Source: Vibrio sp. MEBiC08052
GTDB lineage: Bacteria > Pseudomonadota > Gammaproteobacteria > Enterobacterales > Vibrionaceae
Direction of reading: 5' to 3'
Length of the DNA: 64,000 bases
NCBI RefSeq assembly: GCF_001506075.1
Contig: NZ_KQ947475.1
Coordinates: forward strand, 1,626,767-1,690,766
Numbering within the stretch: position 1 is the stretch's first letter; each line of letters begins with the position of its first letter. Made by a program: the position numbers and the translations under genes. Of this stretch, positions 1 through 8,020 are shown one piece after another. Under the pieces are notes generated by a model. The model did no database searches and was not told the origin of the DNA. It saw only the letters and a program-made list of their open reading frames with translations.

Positions 1-840
1 GATACTGAGTGCAACGAGCAGAGCAACGAATTCAGGAATAATCTCAATGCCTCCCTGAAAATTAAACCGTTGCAGAACCGGATATTCTGCTGAAATTGGC
101 ATCCCTGTCCAGAAGTAGACAATGGCAGGCAGACCGATAATTAGCCCGAGCGCAATACTCAGAGTCGGTGTTTGTTGCCCTGTCACTTTTTGGCGATTAC
201 TGGCCCAGATCTTTACGCAAATAGTTGTGATGACTCCGAGAATGAACACCGTCAATACCAGACCACTTCCTGATGCAAAAATGGGTTTGGGAATAAATAA
301 ACCGCTGACGTTAATAAAGACCGAGTCTCCGATGGAAAGGCTTTGTCTTTTTCCGGGCAAGGCCTGCAAGACCGAGAAATACCAGAAAAGAATCTGTAAC
401 AGCAGCGGAATATTACGGAAGGTTTCGACGTAGATTGCAGCAAAGCGGCTTACGAGCCAGTTCGATGACAGACGTGCTATTCCGAGAATAAACCCGAGCA
501 CCGTCGCAAAAAAGATACCGATGATCGACACATATAATGTATTCAGTAGTCCGACAACAAAGGTTCTGCCATACGTATCTGTTTCGTTGTAATCGATCAG
601 AGACTGGCTTATCCCGAACCCTGCTGGTTGATCCAGAAAATTAAACCCGGTGGTAATGCCGCGAGACTCCAGATTTGTCAGTGCATTATTCACAATCGTG
701 TAGATAAAAAAGATCAGTGCGAAGATAGCAATTATCTGAAAGACAACTGACCGAAACGTGGGATTATAGAATAAGTGTGTCACTTTTTTTGGGGCAGATG
801 TGTTGCCTGTTGAGGACACAGCGTTATTTTCAGGCTTCAT
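1..840 (-). CDS. aapQ: General L-amino acid ABC transporter permease AapQ (3' end missing)
   Basis: Inner-membrane permease of an AapJQMP-type polar amino-acid importer. The reading frame opens at the ATG at 838-840, preceded by GAGG about 10 nt upstream, and stays open for 280 codons to the window edge, so the C-terminal part is missing. The N-terminus is a short soluble tail followed by a hydrophobic helix and a long periplasmic loop with SRGITTGFNFLDQPAGF, typical of this permease. Further hydrophobic segments follow, with the region ETFRNIPLLLQILFWYF, which matches the conserved permease core of the His/Glu/Gln family. It lies 66 bp downstream of aapJ on the same strand, so the two are probably cotranscribed. 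The family assignment is firm. Substrate range beyond L-amino acids cannot be read from the sequence. Confidence 0.88.
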   Translation of the reverse strand, partial: MKPENNAVSSTGNTSAPKKVTHLFYNPTFRSVVFQIIAIFALIFFIYTIVNNALTNLESRGITTGFNFLDQPAGFGISQSLIDYNETDTYGRTFVVGLLNTLYVSIIGIFFATVLGFILGIARLSSNWLVSRFAAIYVETFRNIPLLLQILFWYFSVLQALPGKRQSLSIGDSVFINVSGLFIPKPIFASGSGLVLTVFILGVITTICVKIWASNRQKVTGQQTPTLSIALGLIIGLPAIVYFWTGMPISAEYPVLQRFNFQGGIEIIPEFVALLVALSI

Positions 841-906
841 ACAACAATAACCTCAAGTCCATTTCCGACAAAGGGCGGATTGAACCGCCCGTTTTTAATA
901 TAGTGA

Positions 907-1938
907 TTAGCGGAGTGGTGGGGCATACATGAAACCGCCCGCATTCCATAGTGCATTCACACCACGGGCAATTTGAAGTGGAGAATCTGAACCAACGGAG
1001 CGTTCAAATATTTCGTCATAGTTTCCGACTTGCTTGACGATTTGATAACCCCAGTCGTCTCGGATACCCAGTCCGGAACCTTTTGGTCCATCCAAGCCAA
1101 GAATACGCGTAATGTTGGCATCTGTTGATTTTTTCATTTCATCAACATTTTTCGATGTTATGCCGTATTCTTCCGCATTGACTAACGCAAATAGTGTCCA
1201 TTTTGCAACGTTAAACCACTTGTCATCATCTTGACGGACAACGGGACCTAATGGTTCTTTAGAAATAATTTCCGGAAGCACGACAGCAGAACTTGGATCT
1301 TTGAGGTTAACACGTAGTGCATAAAGTTGAGACTGATCGGATGTCAGTACATCGCATCGGCCAGCATCGAAACCTTTAGCTGTTTGAGCTGATGTATCAA
1401 AAACAACGGGCTTATAAGACATGCCATTTTTACGGAAGTAGTCGGCAAGGTTCAGCTCAGTGGTGGTACCTGACTGAATACAAACGGAAGCACCATCAAG
1501 CTCTTTGGCACTTTTGACACCAAGATTCTTTTTGACCATGAATCCCTGACCATCATAATAAGTGACACCAACAAAATTGAGACCTAAAGCTGTATCGCGT
1601 TGTAGTGTCCACGTTGTATTACGGGAAAGGACGTCGATTTCACCGGACTGGAGCGCGGTGAAACGCTCTTTCGCGGTTAATGGTACAAATTTGACTTTTG
1701 TTTTGTCACCGAGAACTGCTGCGGCTAATGCTCGACAATATTCAACATCAATGCCCTCCCATTCTCCTTTAGCATTTGGGTTGGAGAAACCGGGAAGCCC
1801 TGTACTAACACCACAGGTTACAACGCCATTTGAGAGCACCTTATCTAGTGTGCTCTCTGCTGCTGAAGCCGACTGTGCTGCGACCATAGCAGCGGATGCG
1901 ACAGTGATTGAAGCAAGAATTTTGAGTGTGTTTGCCAT
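907..1938 (-). CDS. aapJ: Amino-acid ABC transporter periplasmic binding protein AapJ
   Basis: Periplasmic solute receptor that delivers L-amino acids to the Aap permease. The 343-residue product starts with a classic Sec signal peptide (basic Lys, hydrophobic core, AQSASAAES cleavage region near residue 26). The mature part shows the type-3 binding-protein fold, with the conserved block GFSNPNAKGEWEGIDVEYC followed by FTALQSGEIDVLSRNTTWT. The length is typical for AapJ. The start is supported by GGAAGGA about 10 nt upstream. It is the first gene of the operon, with aapQ following after 66 bp. It is divergent from the siroheme gene across a 472-bp AT-rich spacer. Confidence 0.93.
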   Translation of the reverse strand: MANTLKILASITVASAAMVAAQSASAAESTLDKVLSNGVVTCGVSTGLPGFSNPNAKGEWEGIDVEYCRALAAAVLGDKTKVKFVPLTAKERFTALQSGEIDVLSRNTTWTLQRDTALGLNFVGVTYYDGQGFMVKKNLGVKSAKELDGASVCIQSGTTTELNLADYFRKNGMSYKPVVFDTSAQTAKGFDAGRCDVLTSDQSQLYALRVNLKDPSSAVVLPEIISKEPLGPVVRQDDDKWFNVAKWTLFALVNAEEYGITSKNVDEMKKSTDANITRILGLDGPKGSGLGIRDDWGYQIVKQVGNYDEIFERSVGSDSPLQIARGVNALWNAGGFMYAPPLR

Positions 1939-2410
1939 GAGTTTGTATCCTTCCTGTATGAATCACACGAATGTGAGCAGGGATTCCTGACACAAGTAAT
2001 TCATTTTGTCTTTATTTGTTCTGACGGTTGAAACCGCTATTTGTCCAGATCGCTATTTTATTTCCAGTAACAATCGTCTGTAAGCGTAGGTAGGGATTAG
2101 GTTTTTCTCAAATTTCTAATAAAAAGAATTATAATATAATCACAAACCAAGCCTGCATTTAGCATGGCGAATTGTTATTTAAATGTAAATAGTGCAATCA
2201 AGTTCAATCATAGTGCAATTGTGTATCCATATATTTATTGAATGATTTTTTAAATTTTTATTCTTATTTTTCTTATTTATTTGGACTTTTAATCTGAATG
2301 TGGATGTTAATTTAATCAATAATTTCCAACTGATGATTTGATTCGATAATTGTTGCACTTTTTTGGATCGTGTGGTTTGTTATAGTTGTTAATGTGAGGT
2401 TGTAATTGTT
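1939..2410. other. Divergent intergenic region, aapJ / siroheme gene
   Basis: This is a 472-bp AT-rich spacer between two divergent genes with no credible reading frame. It must hold the leader and promoters of aapJ (leftward) and of the siroheme gene (rightward). I see two direct copies of TAGTGCAAT at 2190-2198 and 2211-2219, whose starts are 21 bp apart (two helical turns). A reversed core, TTGCACT, is at 2353-2359. No confident -35/-10 pair was picked. Confidence 0.5.
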
Positions 2411-3361
2411 ATGCGATATTTTCCGCTGTTTATGGATTTAACCGAAAGGGCCGTTTTAGTTGTTGGAGGAGGAGAAGTTGCAAGCAGAAAAACTGAAGCT
2501 TTGGTCAAATCAGGTGCGCGAGTTACAATTTTGTCTCCGGAGATTTCCGCATCACTTCAAATGTTGTGGCACGATGATGTAATTCAATGGATTCAGCAAC
2601 GCTATGATAGCGCATTTCTGACCCGCAATTATGTTCAGGTTTGGGCGACGACTGATCATGCTCCGCTGAATCACCAGATCTATATGGATGCCAAATTGCT
2701 CGGATTACTGGTCAATGTTGTTGATGATCAACCTTATTGTGATTTTATTACGCCAGCTATGATTGACCGCGGAGCAATCCAAGTGGCAATTTCAAGTGGT
2801 GGTGCTTCACCTGTATTGGTGCGCAACATTCGTGAGTCAGTTGAAGCGATTTTGGCGCAGAATTTACGTATTCTTGCGCAGTTTTGTGGTGAAAAGCGGG
2901 AGCATCTGAAAGCCACACGACCGGATGTCAGTGCCCGTCGTCGTTTCTGGGAGGCTTTTCTGGCAGACCCGATCGTCAAAGAAACGCATGACCCGGTTGT
3001 ATTGGAGCAAATCTATCAACGTTATATTGCCGCACCGGAGCTGACGACTCGAGAAGTCGTGTGGGTTGTTTGTGATACGGATGTGGAATTACTTCCGATG
3101 AAAGCGATGCGTTTTATGCAGCAATCGGAGCAAGTGCTTTACCATCGAAATGTCCCTGCGGAAGGGCTCGATTTATGTCGCCGTGATGCAGAAAGAGCGG
3201 TATTTGATAGTCGTGCTCAACTACAAGATTTACTCGCTCAAGCCCGAGAAGAAACACGCTTCCTTTGCATTATGGTTACTGCAGCCGATTTTCAGGCTGT
3301 TGCTGATCTGAAAATAAAAGGAGAACGTCAGTTTGGTAGTGGATTTTATCAGAGTGAATGA
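2411..3361 (+). CDS. Siroheme synthase N-domain protein (precorrin-2 dehydrogenase / sirohydrochlorin ferrochelatase, CysG-N-like)
   Basis: Probable NAD-dependent precorrin-2 dehydrogenase and ferrochelatase of siroheme synthesis. Residues 1-150 match the CysG N-terminal domain: MRYFPLFMDL, then the Rossmann loop VVGGGEVASRK at 17-27, the block LLVNVVDDQPYCDFITPAM, and AISSGGASPVLVRNIRESVE. The helical dimerisation part follows to about residue 200. The last ~110 residues do not show the glycine-rich motifs of an active uroporphyrinogen-III methyltransferase. At 316 residues the protein is also far shorter than the ~457 of enterobacterial CysG. Methylation is therefore presumably supplied by another gene. 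GAGG lies 11 nt before the ATG. Confidence 0.85.
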   Translation: MRYFPLFMDLTERAVLVVGGGEVASRKTEALVKSGARVTILSPEISASLQMLWHDDVIQWIQQRYDSAFLTRNYVQVWATTDHAPLNHQIYMDAKLLGLLVNVVDDQPYCDFITPAMIDRGAIQVAISSGGASPVLVRNIRESVEAILAQNLRILAQFCGEKREHLKATRPDVSARRRFWEAFLADPIVKETHDPVVLEQIYQRYIAAPELTTREVVWVVCDTDVELLPMKAMRFMQQSEQVLYHRNVPAEGLDLCRRDAERAVFDSRAQLQDLLAQAREETRFLCIMVTAADFQAVADLKIKGERQFGSGFYQSE

Positions 3362-3387
3362 TCGTTGATAAAATCTATCGTGATCGG

Positions 3388-3423
3388 TTGACCAATCAAA
3401 ATTTAATGGGCTTGTGGTATACT
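3388..3423 (+). promoter_or_regulatory. Candidate promoter of yibL
   Basis: An extended -10 element, TGG followed by TATACT (3418-3423), sits about 33 bp before the yibL start. The expected -35 position is AT-rich, and the TTGACC at 3388-3393 is too far upstream for normal spacing. This is a pattern match only. Confidence 0.45.
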
Positions 3424-3455
3424 GCGCCGCTACTAACAGATGAGAGTTATTTCCT

Positions 3456-3812
3456 ATGAGTTTAAAAGAGCAAAGCCAGCAATTGAGTAATCGATTGGAC
3501 AAATGTAAACATAAGCTGGAAGCAGCCAAATCTCGGAGGGATAATGAGATGATCACCCAGTTTACGGATGAAATTGATGCGTTGACTAAACAGATCAACG
3601 CATTGAAAAGTAAGCAAGAATACGATTTAAATAAAGAACGTAAACGATTATCTGATTTACCTTTTTCCCGGGAAATTACTCGCGAGGAACAAGCTAATAT
3701 CGGTAAATTGAAGAAATCAGTCAAGGGGCTCGTCGTTGTTCACCCGACAACCAAACTAGGTAAGGCGATGCGTCTTGAGGTAATGACTGGTTTTGCGCCT
3801 CGTCAGTTTTAA
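3456..3812 (+). CDS. yibL: YibL family ribosome-associated protein
   Basis: Small ribosome-associated protein of gammaproteobacteria, 118 residues, close to the ~120 usual for YibL. It opens MSLKEQSQQLSNRLDKCKHKLEAAK and is predicted to form a charged helical coiled coil over residues 1-70. It ends with the family signature VVHPTTKLGKAMRLEVMTGFAP. The family is associated with ribosomal fractions, but its molecular role is not established. The gene is monocistronic, between the siroheme gene and the convergent yajQ. An extended -10 promoter candidate lies just upstream. Confidence 0.9.
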   Translation: MSLKEQSQQLSNRLDKCKHKLEAAKSRRDNEMITQFTDEIDALTKQINALKSKQEYDLNKERKRLSDLPFSREITREEQANIGKLKKSVKGLVVVHPTTKLGKAMRLEVMTGFAPRQF

Positions 3813-3886
3813 TAGAGAGACGGTTTTGTTGAGCGGGAAGATTGCATGATAATATGTCTTGATGACAACAATTGACTGACAACACA

Positions 3887-3907
3887 GGGCTCGTGAGTTA
3901 CGAGCCC
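3887..3907. terminator. Hairpin between convergent yibL and yajQ
   Basis: A perfect 8-bp stem, GGGCTCGT / ACGAGCCC, has a 5-nt loop and lies between the ends of two convergent genes. No strong T-run follows on either strand, so it may be a bidirectional stop or an RNA 3'-end stabiliser rather than a strong intrinsic terminator. Confidence 0.45.
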
Positions 3908-3952
3908 TGAATGATCAAATCACTTCATCATCCATCAACCCATCGGGGTTTA

Positions 3953-4435
3953 TTAGTCTCTGAAGTTGTCGAACTGAAATGGTTGACCAAAATCCTCTGA
4001 GCGGATAAACGCAATCACGCTCTGTAGGTCATCACGTTTCTTACCCGTGACACGAATTTTATCCCCTTGAATCGAGACCTGTACTTTTAGTTTCTGATCT
4101 TTAATGCTTTTGACAATTTTCTTGGCCAACAGTGTCTCGATTCCCTGCTTGAATAAGACATCCTGATACCAGAACTTGCCGGACTGACTGGCTTTTTGTG
4201 TATCCATTGTGTTTCCGTCAACTTCACGTTTCGCCAGATTCGCCCGCAAAATATCGCGCATCTGTTTTAACTGAAAGTCACCTTCTGCCGACAGTGTGAC
4301 GACTTCATTTTTTAGTTCAAAACTCGCTTCGACATTTCTAAAGTCGAAGCGTGTCGATAGCTCACGGTTGGCATTATCAACAGCATTTTTTAATTCAACG
4401 GTGTCAATTTCTGACACAATGTCAAAAGAAGGCAT
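3953..4435 (-). CDS. yajQ: YajQ family cyclic-di-GMP-binding protein
   Basis: Small two-domain nucleotide-binding protein of the YajQ family, members of which bind cyclic di-GMP and in some bacteria act with a transcription factor. The 160-residue product begins [21 protein letters not shown] and contains the repeated motif KEVDG..-like region, [19 protein letters not shown] and the C-terminal PFQFDNFRD, all diagnostic. Length is normal (about 160-163). It starts 17 bp after the end of aroH on the same strand, so it is probably the last gene of the membrane protein-aroH-yajQ operon. Confidence 0.93.
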   Translation of the reverse strand: MPSFDIVSEIDTVELKNAVDNANRELSTRFDFRNVEASFELKNEVVTLSAEGDFQLKQMRDILRANLAKREVDGNTMDTQKASQSGKFWYQDVLFKQGIETLLAKKIVKSIKDQKLKVQVSIQGDKIRVTGKKRDDLQSVIAFIRSEDFGQPFQFDNFRD

Positions 4436-4452
4436 AGGCCTGCTCCTTGTTT

Positions 4453-5511
4453 TTATCGTTTGTCGTTATTTCTGTCGTGTACAGCAGCATTCAGTTCGGT
4501 GATCATCAGCTCTGTATCTGACCAGCTCAAGCATGGATCGGTAATTGACATGCCGTATGTCAGTTGGTCAAGTGCAGCAATCGGCTGATGACCTTCTTTG
4601 ATGAAACTTTCTGCCATAATTCCCGCAATTTGATCACTGCCCCGACGAATCTGCCGGCAAATATCTTCAGCAACGCTTAACTGACGTTTATGCTGTTTCT
4701 GGCAGTTCGCATGGCTGAAATCGATGACAACCCGGGGAGATAGATGGTGCGATTCTAATTGAGCACAAGCTTGTTGAACAGACTTACTGTCAAAGTTCGG
4801 CCCGTTTTCACCCCCCCTAAGAATGACATGCCCATCCGGATTGCCGCTGGTGCGATAAACGGTCATTCGACCTTGTCGATCCGGTGAATAAAAATAGTGT
4901 GATGCTTTGGCGGCTCTGATCGCATCGACAGCAACTTTTACATTGCCGTTGGTGGCATTTTTGAAACCGACAGGGCAGGACAGGGCCGAAGCCATTTCCC
5001 GGTGAATCTGAGACTCTGTCGTTCTGGCTCCGATTGCTCCCCAAGAGATCAAATCGGCAATGTATTGACCGGTAATCATATCCAGAAATTCAGTGGCGGT
5101 TGGTAATCCAAGTTGATTAATTGCCAGTAAAACCTCTCGGGCTTTGCTTAACCCTTCTTCGAGTGCATAACGGCCATCCAAATACGGGTCAGTGATTAAT
5201 CCTTTCCAACCCACGACTGTTCTCGGTTTTTCAAAATAAGTCCGCATCACAATCAATAAATTATCTGCATAACGCTCGCGAAGGATATTCAAGCGTTTTG
5301 CGTAATCCAGCGCGGCCACCGGATCATGAATCGAACATGGACCGGTAATGACTAAGAGTCGGTGATCTCTGCCGTGTAAAATGGCTTCGATCTCTTGGCG
5401 ACTTTGTGAAATATGCTGGCCAACGGAAGCACTGACAGGAGACTGAATTCGTAATTGTTCGGGCGTCGGCATATGCCCTAAAGGCTCTGTTCTTAATTCG
5501 TCGGTTTTCAT
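4453..5511 (-). CDS. aroH: 3-deoxy-7-phosphoheptulonate synthase, tryptophan-type (AroH)
   Basis: First enzyme of the shikimate pathway: it condenses phosphoenolpyruvate and erythrose-4-phosphate to DAHP. The 352-residue protein carries the class I DAHP synthase landmarks [36 protein letters not shown] and the metal/PEP region [13 protein letters not shown]. Among the E. coli isozymes it most resembles AroH (opening [46 protein letters not shown]) rather than AroG or AroF. That predicts tryptophan-sensitive feedback. It lies 9 bp after a membrane-protein gene and 17 bp before yajQ, an unusual operon setting. I saw no TrpR operator immediately upstream. Confidence 0.9.
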   Translation of the reverse strand: MKTDELRTEPLGHMPTPEQLRIQSPVSASVGQHISQSRQEIEAILHGRDHRLLVITGPCSIHDPVAALDYAKRLNILRERYADNLLIVMRTYFEKPRTVVGWKGLITDPYLDGRYALEEGLSKAREVLLAINQLGLPTATEFLDMITGQYIADLISWGAIGARTTESQIHREMASALSCPVGFKNATNGNVKVAVDAIRAAKASHYFYSPDRQGRMTVYRTSGNPDGHVILRGGENGPNFDSKSVQQACAQLESHHLSPRVVIDFSHANCQKQHKRQLSVAEDICRQIRRGSDQIAGIMAESFIKEGHQPIAALDQLTYGMSITDPCLSWSDTELMITELNAAVHDRNNDKR

Positions 5512-5520
5512 GGTTTGATT

Positions 5521-6885
5521 TTATTCCAGTTCGTTAGATGTAAGCTCAATCGGTTCAATCGCGACTATCTTGCTACGGTTGAGTACCACCTTCCAGCGAT
5601 AGTAAATTGGCTCATCAATATGATTATCCTGTTTGATAATGAGATTAAACAGGTGGCGTTTTTCAATTTTTTCACGGCTGACTTGGCCGTTGTTCAAGCA
5701 ATAAACACGATAGGTATCTTTATCGAAAAGTCGCGTAATTTCACGAAAGTCAAAATAGATGGTTTCACGTGTCTCTTCGTAACCGCTCATAAAGCGTGAT
5801 GTTGACATTTCCGTTTCAGAACGGTAGCTAATGACTTGCTCTTCCCGTTGAACAATCCGTTTCTTGCGGATGCGTTGAATACGATCGGGAAGATTGCTAA
5901 TCGACTGGTAATTCAACCACTCATATTTTTGTCCAATCTGGTTTCCGGTACTGGGATCGTAGTAACGTCTTTTCCATTTCGGTTTGCCTTTACGAAGCCA
6001 GCGCCAAAGCATGTCTTTCAAATCATCTTTAAATATTTCTCTCAGCGCATAAATGAAAGACATGGCAATAATAAATGAAGCGGTAATTTCTCCCCAGTAA
6101 TCACGGGCAAAAACAACCATCATCGTGACAAAAAGCATCACGAAACCTGTGGCAATACCTTTCACGGCACGGCGGATGTTACTGCCCAAGGCGATCGGTG
6201 TTTCTTTCAGAATGACAGGATGCTCAATCAAACGACGTAATAGACGCATTTTATTACTAATACGTGTAATGTCCTGTGTCGCTTGCGTTGAGTTATAGTG
6301 ATGCAGTGCCCGGTGTGCTTGTTCCTTCTCGGCCAGAATGATCAGACGATCTTTAATGGTTTTGTACTCACTGTCTCGGGTTAAATGAGCGACCAGAGAA
6401 AGAAATTTTTGTTCGGTATACCAAGAGAGATAATTATCGATATTGGTGTAATACCGTTTGAGTGTTTCTTCGTAAGGTATGGTGCGTCTGAGTCTGCGGA
6501 GGATGTCCAACGTCAGTTCGACGACATTATCAATCTCGATTTCAGTGACGTTGTCACTATCGTGAAGTAGATTGCCAACCGCATTATCGAGAGCCATCAC
6601 ATACTGGTAAGCAAATAGACTCAAACTAATTCGATATTGAGTGGATGACAGTCTGCCTCGCTGAGCGAGACGGCTGTGAATCAACGGTAGGAGATGTTTA
6701 TCACTGTAATAGGCGCGTTTTTGAGTCAGACAATTATAATACAGCTCAGTCTCAGGCATCAGGTCTTGATTGAGTCCGATTTCTCCCGGTACGAACAGAT
6801 ACATTTCCAGACTGGAAAGTTTACTCTTTGACATTGTATGGGATATTTTCAACGTAATCGCATCATGTTTGCTAACCTTGATCAA
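5521..6885 (-). CDS. Membrane protein of unknown function
   Basis: I do not recognise the family. The product (about 454 residues) has a soluble N-terminal half rich in charged helices and a central hydrophobic pair of helices (roughly residues 245-285, IATGFVMLFVTMMVV and TASFIIAMSFIYAL). A basic loop KWKRRYYDPSTG and a C-terminal beta-rich part follow. I chose a TTG start at 6883-6885 because GGAGG (within 6891-6896) lies 6 nt upstream, the best ribosome-binding site here. The frame stays open to a GTG at 6924, and an internal ATG at 6834 has no good site. It precedes aroH by 9 bp and probably leads that operon. Confidence 0.75.
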   Translation of the reverse strand: MIKVSKHDAITLKISHTMSKSKLSSLEMYLFVPGEIGLNQDLMPETELYYNCLTQKRAYYSDKHLLPLIHSRLAQRGRLSSTQYRISLSLFAYQYVMALDNAVGNLLHDSDNVTEIEIDNVVELTLDILRRLRRTIPYEETLKRYYTNIDNYLSWYTEQKFLSLVAHLTRDSEYKTIKDRLIILAEKEQAHRALHHYNSTQATQDITRISNKMRLLRRLIEHPVILKETPIALGSNIRRAVKGIATGFVMLFVTMMVVFARDYWGEITASFIIAMSFIYALREIFKDDLKDMLWRWLRKGKPKWKRRYYDPSTGNQIGQKYEWLNYQSISNLPDRIQRIRKKRIVQREEQVISYRSETEMSTSRFMSGYEETRETIYFDFREITRLFDKDTYRVYCLNNGQVSREKIEKRHLFNLIIKQDNHIDEPIYYRWKVVLNRSKIVAIEPIELTSNELE

Positions 6886-7033
6886 ATCTGTCCTCCGGTA
6901 AACGCACCTTGATATCTGAATCACCGCAGAGACGTAACATCCTAACGTTGACTGAGTATATATTTATAAATGGTAGAGAAAGGATATCAGAGATCGCGTA
7001 TAATCTCTGCAAATTTGAGATGAGACCTATTTG

Positions 7034-7879
7034 ATGATTAATATTGGACAAATCAATCAGCTAGAGATTTTGCGGGAAACGGATTTTGGTGTGTTTCTCG
7101 ATGCAAAAGATTATGGCACGGTGATGTTGCCGAAGAAGCTGATGCGCCAGCCTGCTGAAATCGGTGCATTCGTGGACGTTTTTTTATATTTCGATGCTGA
7201 CAGTCAGCTCGCGGCCACAACAGAAAACCCGATTGCTTGTGTCGGAGAATGGGGGATGATGAAAGTCATCGGCGTCAACAGTATTGGTGCCTTTGTCAAT
7301 TGGGGAATCGAGAGTAAAGATTTATTGATTCCTTTTAGTGAACAACGCGGACGACTGACGGCCGAACAGTCTGTTTTGGTTTATGTCTATACAGATAAAG
7401 CGTCCGGACGGATTGTCGGGACAACAAAATTCAATAAGTGGCTGGATAAAACGCCGGCACATTACACGCCCAATGAGAAAGTTGATCTCCTGGTTGCGGA
7501 GCGCTCCGCTTTAGGATACAAAGTGATTATCAATGATCAGCATTGGGGAATGCTGTTCCAGTCGGACGTCTTTGGCAAAGTGTTTGTCGGTAAGAGACTG
7601 AAAGGGTTTGTGAAGCAGATTCGTGATGATGGCAAAATTGATGTGTCCCTGCAAAAACTTGGCGTCGCCAAACTTGATGAGTTGAGTGGTAAAATTGTTG
7701 CGCAGCTCCGTCAAAAAGGCGGTTTTCTGCCGCTGGGGGATAAATCGTCACCTGAAGCCATTTTTGAAGCGTTCCGAACCAGTAAAGGGACTTATAAGAA
7801 GACGATTGGTCAGCTTTATAAACAGGGAGTAATCGATATTGAAGCAAGCGGCATCCGATTGATTCAGGATCCTCAATAA
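7034..7879 (+). CDS. CvfB-like S1 RNA-binding protein
   Basis: Protein of the CvfB/YitL family, with tandem S1-type OB folds and a C-terminal winged helix, thought to bind RNA. The 281-residue product shows repeated S1 features: NIGQINQLEILRETDFGVFLD at the start, VGEWGMMKVIGVNSIGAFVNWG near residue 75, and the third unit KGFVKQIRDDGKIDVSLQ near 195. The C-terminal helix-turn-helix (YKKTIGQLYKQGVIDI) is typical. I start at the ATG at 7034; a TTG three bases earlier is also possible. In Staphylococcus CvfB influences virulence gene expression, but the Vibrio role is unknown. A strong terminator follows. Confidence 0.85.
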   Translation: MINIGQINQLEILRETDFGVFLDAKDYGTVMLPKKLMRQPAEIGAFVDVFLYFDADSQLAATTENPIACVGEWGMMKVIGVNSIGAFVNWGIESKDLLIPFSEQRGRLTAEQSVLVYVYTDKASGRIVGTTKFNKWLDKTPAHYTPNEKVDLLVAERSALGYKVIINDQHWGMLFQSDVFGKVFVGKRLKGFVKQIRDDGKIDVSLQKLGVAKLDELSGKIVAQLRQKGGFLPLGDKSSPEAIFEAFRTSKGTYKKTIGQLYKQGVIDIEASGIRLIQDPQ

Positions 7880-7911
7880 ATCATTGAGCGCTGCGATCTT
7901 GTTGTAAAAAT

Positions 7912-7946
7912 AAGCCCGAAACCAGTTTTTGGTATCGGGCTTTTTA
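7912..7946 (+). terminator. Intrinsic terminator after the CvfB-like gene
   Basis: Stem AAGCCCGA / TCGGGCTT with an inner ACCA/TGGT pairing, followed by TTTTT. It sits about 35 bp after the stop codon and is a clear rho-independent terminator. Confidence 0.85.
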
Positions 7947-8020
7947 TCTGTGGCAGATGTGAGAAAAAGTGAATGTCAGCGACTGTATCTATCAGATAAA
8001 ACAGCTCAGATGATGGGGAA

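Noticed and set aside
122..433. 103-codon rightward frame at the left edge
   Set aside because: It lies entirely inside the oppositely oriented aapQ gene, whose protein matches a permease; the frame is a shadow.
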